Source: Paenibacillus_E sp042676385 (GTDB lineage Bacteria; Bacillota; Bacilli; Paenibacillales; NBRC-103111). Taken from it: a DNA stretch of 64,000 nt. The notes below the pieces were generated by a model. It saw only the letters and a program-made list of their open reading frames with translations. It did no database searches and was not told where the DNA came from. Positions 54,744-63,000 of this stretch are shown here, in pieces (position 1 is the first letter of the stretch; each line of letters starts with the position of its first letter). Location: contig NZ_JBHTHA010000046.1 of NCBI RefSeq assembly GCF_042676385.1, positions 118,430 through 182,429 of the forward strand, given 5' to 3'. A program made the translations under genes and the position numbers.

Positions 54744-54800
54744 TAGTTGCAATAGCATCCTATATCGCATATCATGAAATTAGTTGCAATAACATTCTAT
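54744..54800 (+). promoter_or_regulatory. Promoter with tandem operator-like repeats before MarR gene
   Basis: Two 20-base direct repeats begin TAGTTGCAATA and end CTAT at 54744-54763 and 54781-54800; they share 18 of 20 bases with a 37-base period. The first carries the -35 TTGCAA (54747-54752), followed by a 17-base spacer and TATCAT at 54770-54775. The second lies just downstream of the transcription start. This is a natural arrangement for autorepression by the MarR protein. Confidence 0.6.
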
Positions 54801-54818
54801 TTTGAGGAGGGGAGTAAA

Positions 54819-55280
54819 TTGAATGAGCATTGGAGCCAAAATGATAAAGGCATAACGGAATCGCACGGCCAATACATCTCAGCTATCTATCGCCACATGC
54901 AGATATTGATCTCAGCCGAGCTGGCACCATATCGAATCGGAAGCGGTCAGTATATTTTCCTGATGGCGATTGCGTTTCAGCAGCCAATTACGCAGAAGGC
55001 ACTAAGCGAGAAGCTGCTCATTGACAAGACGACTACCGCCAAAGCGATCGCCAAGCTGGAAGCAGAAGGATACGTGCGGAGGGAAGCCGCTCCCGCCGAT
55101 AACCGCTATCAGCTGCTCTATTTGACAGAATTGGGACATGAGGTGGTGCCGAAGGTGCAGGAAGCGCTGAGCCGCGTCAAAAACAAAACAAGGAAGGGCA
55201 TTACAGATGAGGAGTATGACTTGTTGGTAGGCTTGCTGAAAATCGTACTTCGCAATCTGAGCGAACAGGAGGAGACGTAG
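54819..55280 (+). CDS. MarR-family transcriptional regulator
   Basis: 153 residues from TTG 54819, behind GAGGAGGGG; the in-frame ATG at 54774 lies within the promoter -10 region and is rejected. MarR winged helix: ITQKALSEKLLIDKTTTAKA recognition helices and wing EGYVRREAAPADNRYQLLYL. Probably binds the repeated sites in its own promoter. The VOC protein gene downstream (55370) may be co-regulated. Confidence 0.88.
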   Translation: MNEHWSQNDKGITESHGQYISAIYRHMQILISAELAPYRIGSGQYIFLMAIAFQQPITQKALSEKLLIDKTTTAKAIAKLEAEGYVRREAAPADNRYQLLYLTELGHEVVPKVQEALSRVKNKTRKGITDEEYDLLVGLLKIVLRNLSEQEET

Positions 55281-55369
55281 GAATGAGCGAGAACGGAGGA
55301 TCAGGCTTGACCGATTAGCTGCTGACTTTTGCTGGTTTTACGATGAGCCTAAAATTTAGGAGGATGTAA

Positions 55370-55741
55370 ATGATGATAGCGAATCCGTTTATTGTAGTGG
55401 AGAACTGCAAAGAAGAAATCAAGTACTATCAAAGCGTTTTTGGCGGCGAGATTGAGATTCTGCGCAAACAAGGAGAAGAGGTATTTAACGCGGACCTGCA
55501 TGTAGAGGGGGCAACCCTTAAGTTTGCCGATACTCAAGCGGCAAAGCCGGTAATGAAAGGCGATTACGTGAGAGTCTTCTTGAGAATCGATACGGAGGAA
55601 GCATTCCGAAGGATTTATGGAGAATTTGCAGCTGGCGGAACTATTAATGCGGAAGTGTATGAAGCTCCGTTTAACGGACTGCTGGCCATCGTTACCGATC
55701 GGAACGGCGTATGCTGGGTGCTGTCCTATTATCGAACATAA
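55370..55741 (+). CDS. VOC-family (glyoxalase/PhnB-like) protein
   Basis: 123 residues, ATG 55370 behind AGGAGG. Two beta-alpha-beta-beta-beta modules of the vicinal oxygen chelate fold are seen: IANPFIVVENCKEEIKYYQS, then GDYVRVFLRIDTEEAFRRIY and ending RNGVCWVLSYYRT, typical of PhnB-like members. The metal ligands and substrate are not clear. Confidence 0.8.
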   Translation: MMIANPFIVVENCKEEIKYYQSVFGGEIEILRKQGEEVFNADLHVEGATLKFADTQAAKPVMKGDYVRVFLRIDTEEAFRRIYGEFAAGGTINAEVYEAPFNGLLAIVTDRNGVCWVLSYYRT

Positions 55742-55749
55742 TACAAAAA

Positions 55750-55785
55750 TAAGGCTGCCGACGGGTGATCCGATGGCAGCCTTTT
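55750..55785. terminator. Bidirectional terminator between convergent genes
   Basis: AAGGCTGCC / GGCAGCCTT hairpin with a 15-base loop followed by TT on the plus strand and A/T-rich on the other side. Confidence 0.75.
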
Positions 55786-55804
55786 GCTCACCGTGGGCAA
55801 TGGG

Positions 55805-56581
55805 CTACATTTGGATACGCCGATACTCATGCATGAATGCGAGCTGCAGTACGGCACAGACGATGTCGTACACAACCAGAAGAACAAAAAAAATGAAAGG
55901 CAGCCAAAGCATATTGACGAGTAGACCAGCCACGAGATTAATAACAAGCGTGACACCGACGAGCGGTAATGTGTTAGGCGTACGGCGGCGGAATGCGTCG
56001 AGCGAGCGGGTGAAAGCCTCGGAGATGGAACAATCATCGCCGACAAGAGTAAATTCCAGGTACAGGAATTGCACCCGCAGTAGCAGGAAGATGATCATGA
56101 ACACGATGACGCCGAGCATTTTCAAGGTAGTAGTTGCAATTCCCCCCAGTACGAAAAGGACTATCATCACTAGAATGTCCAGCAATAAGAAGCGCCCGAA
56201 GAAGCGACCTCCGTAAGCGACGAACCGCTCCATCGATAGTCTGCGCCCGTTGGCGGCGTCGTGGAGTAAGCCAACATATCCGCCCTGTAGAAAGGATTGC
56301 ACAACAAGGAACAATGCGAGATAAAACAAGATGCTGAGCAAGCTCGATGAATTGATAGCACCTCCCCCAGCAATTTGTACTGACCCTGGCATAAACCCTT
56401 GCTCGGTTACTGCGCTAATCGATGGCAATCCCATTTGCAACGCAAGCTTTAACGTGATGTGAGCGCTGCCGTGAAAGCCATGCAACGCCACGCCGAGTAG
56501 AACAGACAACCCATCCACGATGACCGGGATGACGGCAAGAAGTGTGAATTTGGATAGCTTTCCGAAAGCTTCGAATAACAA
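55805..56581 (-). CDS. Polytopic membrane protein, unknown function
   Basis: 259 residues from TTG 56581, chosen because AAGGAGGG lies 8 bases upstream on the minus strand. The frame is open to 56713, but that extra part lies over the terminator of the preceding gene. About six hydrophobic segments (LLAVIPVIVDGLSVLLGVAL, LSILFYLALFLVVQSFL, LLLDILVMIVLFVLGGIATT, LGVIVFMIIFLLLRVQFLYL, PLVGVTLVINLVAGLLV, LPFIFFVLLVVYDIVCAVL). It resembles integral membrane proteins of the YciC/DUF4013-like kind, but I do not recognise a defined family. Confidence 0.7.
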   Translation of the reverse strand: MLFEAFGKLSKFTLLAVIPVIVDGLSVLLGVALHGFHGSAHITLKLALQMGLPSISAVTEQGFMPGSVQIAGGGAINSSSLLSILFYLALFLVVQSFLQGGYVGLLHDAANGRRLSMERFVAYGGRFFGRFLLLDILVMIVLFVLGGIATTTLKMLGVIVFMIIFLLLRVQFLYLEFTLVGDDCSISEAFTRSLDAFRRRTPNTLPLVGVTLVINLVAGLLVNMLWLPFIFFVLLVVYDIVCAVLQLAFMHEYRRIQM

Positions 56582-56670
56582 AATATATCCCTCCTTAGCG
56601 CGTTCGCTTCTCTTCATACGTGAAACAGCTTGGAATAGTTGCGTTTTTTGGCTGCCGCGGGAACGAACGC

Positions 56671-56704
56671 GAAAAACGGTCGTCTGAAGACAGACGGCCG
56701 TTTC
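56671..56704 (-). terminator. Terminator of the COG4705 gene (minus strand)
   Basis: On the minus strand AACGGCCGTCTG-TCTT-CAGACGACCGTT followed by TTT. It lies directly after the stop at 56716. Confidence 0.8.
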
Positions 56705-56715
56705 GATTTTCATTT

Positions 56716-58275
56716 TTATTTATTTGCTCCGTTTAAGATACTAAGCGAATTGTTAAGTGCAGATTTGCTCTTGCTGGCATTAGGGTTTGCCGAACGAACT
56801 GCCGATAATACCACGTCAATCGTTCCATCAATTTGGGTCCATGTTTTGCCATCTATTTTCCTAAGCTTAGGCTCAGCCGTGTCCCATTGATGTTCCAAAT
56901 CGTCAGCGCCTTTTTTCGCCGCAGCAAAGTCATTTGAGTTTACATTGTTTAGCATATTACTTTCTATTGTAACGAAATCTGTTAATTGTCCAGCTAATTT
57001 ATTTTGTGAAGAATCGGCTTGCGATTTTTCAACTGGTGTAGTGGTTTGTGAAGATTCGGTTTGCGATGCTAATTTATTTGCTCCGTTTATGATACTAAGC
57101 GAATTGTTAAGTGCAGATTTGCACTGGCTGGCATCTGGGTTTCCTGAACGAACTGCTGCCAATACAACGTCAATCGTTCCATCAATTTTGGTCCATGTTG
57201 CGCCATCCATTTTTCTAAGCTTAGGCTCAGCCGTGTCCCATTGATGTTCCAATTCGTCAGCACTTTTTTTCGCTGAAGCAAAGTCATTTGAATTTATCTT
57301 GTCTAGCATATCACTTTCAATTTTAACGAAATCTGTTAATTGTCCAGCTAATGTAGCTTGTGGAGAATCGGTTCGCGTTGTTATATTATTACTTAACCCA
57401 ACATAACCGCCAATACCAACAACTAAGAAAATACCCAGTACCACAACGGTTTGCGTTAAAACATTTTTCTTGCTTCCATTTGCAAGGGTTGTTTCTGCTG
57501 TTTCACTTTTTGCCGCTGTATCAAATTTTGTAATTGCAAGAAAAATGATTATCGCTAAAATAGCTAGAAGGAAAATTACACTAGTAACTGTAGTCCCCAA
57601 ACCTAATGCGCCATTCGTTATTGGCTGAGACAGGTAATCTCCTAATGATGCCCCGAGTGGACGAGTAAGAATATACGCAATCCAAAACGCTAATACCCCG
57701 TCAAGTTTCAAAAATTTCCAGGCCAAGAATACACAAGCTATGATAATAACTACTGTTATACCTGTGTGAAGATAACCAAGACCGAGTTGTTCGGAAAATA
57801 AATCGCCGACTGCTGTTCCAAGTGCAAATGTGAAAAGAATGGTAAGCCAATAGAAAACTTCTCTTTTTCTTGTATAAATCGAGTGTATCGAGAGTGTTTT
57901 TTCACTAAGATACCAAAAAAGAAAAGTTAATCCCAGGAGTACGGAAAAAACAACTGTACTAGCCTCAAGTGGTATACCGACATTGTCTGTCAAATTATCA
58001 GTGACCAACGTTCCAAATACGCTAATAAGCACAACCGTTAGCCAATAAATGCCTGGAGCATATTTTGTTGCTTTGAATTGAAGAATCAATACGATGAAGA
58101 ACGCTATTCCCATAATAATTGTAGTAAACGTTAACCCGAACCCAAGATTGAAATTCAGGAAATCAGCGAATGTTTCACCGACAGTTGTGCATAAAACCTT
58201 GATGATCCAGAAGAAAATAGTAACTTCCGGCACTTTGTTAAGTAAGTTATTCAATTTATTTTGGTTCGCATCCAT
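56716..58275 (-). CDS. COG4705-like membrane protein with duplicated C-terminal extracellular domain
   Basis: 519 residues from ATG 58275 (AAAGGAA upstream on the minus strand). The N-terminal ~270 residues have about eight helices and the signature VPEVTIFFWIIKVLCTTVGE, recurring as TDNLTDN and GTAVGDLFSEQLG, typical of COG4705 uncharacterised membrane-anchored proteins. A further helix (about 285-305, VLGIFLVVGIGGYVGL) is followed by two tandem ~93-residue copies of one domain, each starting LAGQLTDFV and ending LNGANK or INGANK, separated by a Ser/Thr/Gln linker. The copies share most residues (EHQWDTAEPKLRK, IDGTIDVVL) and are also near-repeats in DNA (about 56722-57000 and 57065-57350). 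Function unknown. Confidence 0.78.
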   Translation of the reverse strand: MDANQNKLNNLLNKVPEVTIFFWIIKVLCTTVGETFADFLNFNLGFGLTFTTIIMGIAFFIVLILQFKATKYAPGIYWLTVVLISVFGTLVTDNLTDNVGIPLEASTVVFSVLLGLTFLFWYLSEKTLSIHSIYTRKREVFYWLTILFTFALGTAVGDLFSEQLGLGYLHTGITVVIIIACVFLAWKFLKLDGVLAFWIAYILTRPLGASLGDYLSQPITNGALGLGTTVTSVIFLLAILAIIIFLAITKFDTAAKSETAETTLANGSKKNVLTQTVVVLGIFLVVGIGGYVGLSNNITTRTDSPQATLAGQLTDFVKIESDMLDKINSNDFASAKKSADELEHQWDTAEPKLRKMDGATWTKIDGTIDVVLAAVRSGNPDASQCKSALNNSLSIINGANKLASQTESSQTTTPVEKSQADSSQNKLAGQLTDFVTIESNMLNNVNSNDFAAAKKGADDLEHQWDTAEPKLRKIDGKTWTQIDGTIDVVLSAVRSANPNASKSKSALNNSLSILNGANK

Positions 58276-58337
58276 ACACAAATTCCTTTCTTTATAGTGG
58301 TTTCCCACAACTTAATAAAAGATATAAACACGTTTTA

Positions 58338-58382
58338 GTGAGATTAAAATAACATTACTATAGCGAGATTAAAGTATCATTA
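58338..58382. promoter_or_regulatory. Direct-repeat operator candidate before the COG4705 gene
   Basis: Two 20-base repeats, GTGAGATTAAAATAACATTA (58338-58357) and GCGAGATTAAAGTATCATTA (58363-58382), share 17 of 20 bases with a 25-base period. They lie 63-107 bases upstream of the minus-strand start at 58275, a position suited to a response-regulator or repressor pair. Confidence 0.45.
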
Positions 58383-58410
58383 GAAAGCTCTTAACAACTA
58401 TTTATTCAAA

Positions 58411-58734
58411 TTATTTTTTCTCCCAAAAGCGAAATAATCCAAACAATCCTATAAACCCTAATAACCCGAGCAGTCCCCAATATTGATTTTTGTTATTGGC
58501 TGAGCTTATTAAATCAGTGTTATTAGAAGTTGGATTATAAACCTCATAACTCTTGATACGATTTGAAGTAGGGTAAAACCCATTTCCTGTATAGCCGGAA
58601 CCGGAGAAGCCTGTTATTCCGTAAGGCCCTCCAAAACTGCTCTGAGGTGGAGGAGTTGTGTCGGCTGCCATCGAAGAAACGAATTGACTGCACAATAAAA
58701 TTAGGAAAATGAAAGCCATTATTTTTTTACACAT
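58411..58734 (-). CDS. Small secreted/anchored protein with WGxxGxxG C-terminal helix
   Basis: 107 residues from ATG 58734 (GGAGG 10 bases upstream on the minus strand); an earlier in-frame ATG at 58782 lacks a site. N-terminal signal peptide (IMAFIFLILLCSQFVSSMAA), a Pro/Gly/Ser/Tyr-rich middle (FGGPYGITGFSGSGYTGNGF), and a C-terminal membrane helix YWGLLGLLGFIGLFGLFRFW followed by EKK. The WGxxGxxG helix with a short basic tail matches a widespread class of surface-anchored proteins of unknown function in Bacilli. Confidence 0.7.
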   Translation of the reverse strand: MCKKIMAFIFLILLCSQFVSSMAADTTPPPQSSFGGPYGITGFSGSGYTGNGFYPTSNRIKSYEVYNPTSNNTDLISSANNKNQYWGLLGLLGFIGLFGLFRFWEKK

Positions 58735-58890
58735 TGAAAGAACGCCTCCATCATTAGGAAATTTATATATTATCATTTCCATGAATGGATGAAATATCCC
58801 GATTTATCCCTCATCTTGATAACAAGGTGGGGCTATTTGACGTTTAGCTAGTTAATGTTAATAGAATGTTAGAAAAAACAATCTACTTTC

Positions 58891-58929
58891 CTACTAATTT
58901 TGTCCATACTATTTTTCAATTAGTAGAAT
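58891..58929 (+). promoter_or_regulatory. Promoter with inverted repeat before the 58958 gene
   Basis: TTGTCC at 58900-58905, an 18-base spacer and TAGAAT at 58924-58929. A perfect 9-base inverted repeat CTACTAATT / AATTAGTAG (58891-58899 and 58918-58926) encloses this promoter, so a regulator bound to it would block polymerase. Confidence 0.5.
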
Positions 58930-58957
58930 ACTTTATATTAGAAGGGAGGGAAAGAAA

Positions 58958-59146
58958 ATGAACGTAAGAAGAAATTCCAAACATCGCGTGATCAATTCTT
59001 TGGATGCTGCAAAAGACGAATTAAGAGAAGCAGAGAGAGCCGTCAAACGCAATCAATTTGAAAAAGCCGAAAAAGAAGTAGCAGACAGCCTTAGATTTAT
59101 TTCACGTGCATTACGCAGAATCAATAAAATCGAGAAGGGGTCTTAA
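58958..59146 (+). CDS. Small charged helical protein, hypothetical
   Basis: 62 residues, ATG 58958 behind GAAGGGAGGG. Highly charged with heptad-like helices (SLDAAKDELREAERAVKRNQ, FEKAEKEVADSLRFISRALR), no signal peptide or membrane segment. It ends before a terminator at 59190. I do not recognise a family. Confidence 0.65.
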   Translation: MNVRRNSKHRVINSLDAAKDELREAERAVKRNQFEKAEKEVADSLRFISRALRRINKIEKGS

Positions 59147-59189
59147 GTCACCTTTCTTTGCCCGTCGTACCATTCTTTTTGTAAGCGTC

Positions 59190-59227
59190 AAAAGGCCCCC
59201 ACCTGCTAAAGGATGGAGGCCTTTTAA
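59190..59227 (+). terminator. Terminator after 58958 gene
   Basis: AAAAGGCC / GGCCTTTT hairpin with additional inner pairing (CC/GG), followed by AAGTTTC. Confidence 0.75.
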
Positions 59228-59315
59228 GTTTCTTTTCAGATTTTATTTTCGCTTATAGAGCAGGTTTATGCAACCTTATTCAACTGTAGGTAGTCTGTAA
59301 AGAGGGGGGGATCGC

Positions 59316-59738
59316 ATGCGGAAACTTATTTTATTTGGTTTTGTCTTTGTCCTCATTTTCGGTGTATGGTTAGGGGCTAAGTCCTATCGATCTTCAGAAT
59401 CTGTTAATTTTGAAGAACTTGTTCCAGGAGAAATTGTGAAGATTGAATATCATAACGGGGGAAACGGCTTGCTTTATGAGACAGATAAGAAGTCATTAAT
59501 CAATTCATTTATTGAAGCTCTGAAATCAACTACTTATCGAGAGACAAAGCCCAACCCTTGGACCGGAGGCGGATCATTAAGGCTTTATGGAGAAAATAAG
59601 AAAATAATCGGTTTATCATTTGGACCTAATTACGATGTTGCAATTAATGGAGTATACTATAAAATGAACAAAAATATTAATGACCAATTGCAACCTTTTT
59701 TCAATGAATTCATTATCAATGCCAACGTTCAGAAGTAA
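59316..59738 (+). CDS. Membrane-anchored hypothetical protein
   Basis: 140 residues, ATG 59316 behind GAGGGGGG. One N-terminal helix (LILFGFVFVLIFGVWLGAKS) and an extracellular domain of about 110 residues (LVPGEIVKIEYHNGGNGLLY, WTGGGSLRLYGENKKIIGLS). The IKIEY...N-G-x-x pattern is like small extracytoplasmic beta-rich domains common in Bacillales; no function is evident. Followed by a strong terminator. Confidence 0.65.
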   Translation: MRKLILFGFVFVLIFGVWLGAKSYRSSESVNFEELVPGEIVKIEYHNGGNGLLYETDKKSLINSFIEALKSTTYRETKPNPWTGGGSLRLYGENKKIIGLSFGPNYDVAINGVYYKMNKNINDQLQPFFNEFIINANVQK

Positions 59739-59788
59739 CTTTTATCAGTGGAATCAAAACACCGAAGAATCACCTCAATTTTGTGTAT

Positions 59789-59843
59789 AAAACAGCGGCA
59801 GTCTAGGACTTTTTATCGTCCATAGCTGCCGCTGTTTTTATTA
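59789..59843 (+). terminator. Terminator after 59316 gene
   Basis: AAACAGCGGCAG / CTGCCGCTGTTT hairpin with inner GGAC/GTCC pairing, then TTATT. Confidence 0.85.
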
Positions 59844-59933
59844 TTAGGGTCAGTCTCGACTGTTAGTCACAAGATTAACATTAAAGGTCACAATATTTGT
59901 AGTTGATGTTTTAAGCAGTTGTTAAAATGGTTT

Positions 59934-59947
59934 GGTAAGCGCTTCAA
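59934..59947 (+). promoter_or_regulatory. cre-like site before secreted glucanase gene
   Basis: GGTAAGCGCTTCAA matches TGWAARCGYTWNCW at 12 of 14 positions and sits just downstream of a TAAAAT box, a usual position for CcpA repression. Confidence 0.45.
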
Positions 59948-60081
59948 ATTTGAACATGGAGGTGATGCAAGAGGGAAAGGCTTTTGTATGTAATGAAAGT
60001 ACCTTGAGAGGAGGATTTGAAGAAGGACATAGACTTTGGTGTCTATGAAATTATAAATTATGAATTCGGAGGGTTTAACAA

Positions 60082-63000
60082 ATGGCTGCGAAAACATATT
60101 TTTCTAAGAAAAATCCGGTTGTACTTTGTTTTCTTGCATGCACGTTGCTATTGGCACAATTGATGTTAGTTCCAGCAACCTCCTTGGCGGCAACGAACCT
60201 TGCTGCGGGCAAATCGGTTACATCCAGCGGCCACGCTGATGTATATGTAGAAAACAACATGACAGATAGCAATCAAGGAACGTACTGGGAGAGCACTAAC
60301 AACGCTTTTCCGCAATGGGCGCGTGTTGATCTTGGAAGCTCCGACAGCGTAAACCAGGTTGTTCTGAAGCTTCCTACAGGCTGGGGATCAAGAACACAAA
60401 CTTTATCTATTCTGGGAAGTACGGATGATTCCACTTATACAACGCTTTCCAACTCCGCCACTTACACATTTGACCCTGCTAGCGGAAACATAGTAACCAT
60501 TAACTTTACAGCAGCAAGCGCTCGATACGTAAAAGTAAACGTAACTGCAAATAGTGGTTGGCCTGCAGCTCAACTATCAGAGCTTGAAGTATATGGTAGC
60601 GCTTCACCACCCCCTAATGGAACTTATGAGGCAGAAAATGCAGCTTTGTCCGGCGGAGCTAAAGTGAACACTGATCATACGGGTTATACTGGCACTGGAT
60701 TCGTAGATGGCATTCAAGCTGTAGGAGCTACAGCTCAATTTTCAGTGAATGTGGCTACTGCCGGCAGCTACAATGTCACTTTGCGCTATGGCAACGCTAT
60801 GGGCGGCACAGAGACAGTCAGTATTTATGTTAACGGTACTAAAATTAAACAAACCTCGTTACCTAATTTGGCTAATTGGAACACATGGTCCACGAAAACC
60901 GAAATTTTGAATTTGAATGCCGGAAATAACACCATCGCTTACAAGTATGATTCCAGCGATAATGGCAATGTCAACTTTGACAATATCACGGTTGCAAGCA
61001 CTGGTCCAATGCCTGATTTGACGGTAACTGCAGCATCATGGAGTCCTGCTTCCCCAGTTGAAAACGATGTGATAACTTTAAACGCTACAATTAAAAACGT
61101 AGGTAATGCTAATTCCGCTGCTACAAATGTTAATTTCTACCTTGGCACAAATTTGGTTGGTACAGCATCAGTAGGTGCTTTGACTGCTGGAGCTTCCACA
61201 ACTGTATCGGCTAATATAGGCGCTAAAGATGCTGGAACATATACCGTTACAGCAAAAGTTGACGAGGCCAACGCGGTTCTTGAGCAGAATGAAAGCAACA
61301 ATAACTACACCAGCTCCAGCTCGCTGAACGTTAATCCGGTTTCCAGCTCCGATTTGGTTGGAACTGTTTCATGGACGCCAAGCACCCCAGTTGCCAATAA
61401 CACAGTAGCCTTTACTGTAAATTTAAAAAATCAAGGAACCATAGCTTCTGCAAGCGGAACCCATGGCATCACAGTAGTTCTGAAAGACTCTGCAGGTTCG
61501 ACGATTCAAACATTTAATGGATCATATAATGGTGCCATAGCCGCTGGAGCATCTGTTAATGTTACCATTCCAGGGTCATGGACAGCAGCAAATGGCAGCT
61601 ACAGTGTAACCACAAACATTGCGGTAGATGCCAACGAAGTAACTGCCAAGCAAGCGAATAACATAAGTACAACAAGTCTGGTCGTGTATGCCGCTCGTGG
61701 TGCGAGCATGCCGTATACCCGTTACGATACTCCGGACGCTGCCATTGGTGGCGGTGCCTCCGTGAAGTCCGCACCGACATTCGATCAATCACAGACGGCT
61801 TCCGAAGCTTCGGGGCAAAGCTATGTGGCACTGCCTTCGAACGGCTCCTATGCGGAATGGACTGTCAGAGCCGGGGAAGGTGGGGTAGGTGTAACGATGA
61901 GATTTACCATGCCTGACTCGAGTAATGGAATGGGATTGAACGGTTCACTAGATGTATTCGTGAACGGCGTTAAGGCCAAGACAGTTGCGTTGACATCCTA
62001 CTACAGCTGGCAGTATTTCTCAAGCGATATGCCTGCAGATGCTCCTGGGGGTGGGCGTCCACTTTTCCGTTTTGATGAAGTGCACTTTAAACTGGACTCG
62101 GCACTCAAAGGCGGAGACAAAATTCGTATCGTGAAGAACAATGGTGATAGTTTAGAATATGGGGTGGATTTCCTCGAAATCGAGGCTATTCCCGCTGCTA
62201 TCGCTCGTCCGGCCAACTCAGTTTCCGTAACCGATTACGGTGCTGTCGCGAACGACGGCCAGGATGACCTTGCGGCCTTTAACGCGGCTGTTAATGCCGC
62301 AGTTTCATCAGGCAAGACCATGTATATTCCGGAAGGAACGTACAACCTCGGTAACATGTGGCAGATCGGTTCTGCCAATAATATGATCAATAACCTCACG
62401 ATCACGGGAGCAGGCATTTGGTACACGAACATCCAGTTTACGAACCCGAATGCTGCGAGCGGTGGAATCTCGCTTCGAATCAGTGGGAAACTAGATTTTA
62501 GCAACATCTATCTCAATTCGAATTTGCGCTCACGTTATAACCAGAATGCCGTATATAAAGGATTTATGGACAATTTTGGAACCAATTCCATCGTGCATGA
62601 AGTCTGGGTAGAGCATTTTGAATGTGGTTTCTGGGTAGCGGACTACGCGCATACACCGGCAATCCATGCTGAAGGACTCATTATTGAAAACAGTCGTGTT
62701 AGAAATAACCTTGCAGACGGCATCAACTTTGCTCAGGGAACCAGCAATTCGACTGTACGCAATAGCAGTTTGCGAAATAACGGTGATGATGCATTAGCCG
62801 TATGGACGAGTGATACGAATGGAGCGCCAGCGGGTGTGAACAATACTTTCACCTATAACACCATCGAGGATAACTGGCGTGCGGGAGCTATTGCTTTCTT
62901 CGGAGGAAGCGGACACAAGGCTACCAATAATTTAATCATCGATACCGTTGGCGGCTCCGGATTCAGAATGAACACCGTATTTCCCGGATATCATTTCCAA

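Larger units (their letters stand above)
59739..60081 (+). other. 343-base intergenic region before the GH87-like gene
   Basis: Holds a terminator (59789-59841), a TAAAAT -10-like box at 59923-59928 with no clear -35, a cre-like site at 59934-59947 and a long leader. A 30-codon frame (ATG 59955, MEVMQEGKAFV...) lies in the leader without convincing coding character. Confidence 0.55.

Noticed and set aside
55617..56216. 199-codon plus-strand frame overlapping the VOC gene end and the minus-strand membrane protein
   Set aside because: It crosses a strong bidirectional terminator and is low-complexity Ser/Thr/Arg sequence antisense to membrane helices.
59955..60047. 30-codon leader peptide before the GH87-like gene
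   Set aside because: The frame is open but has no clear start signal of its own and no attenuator hairpin follows it.
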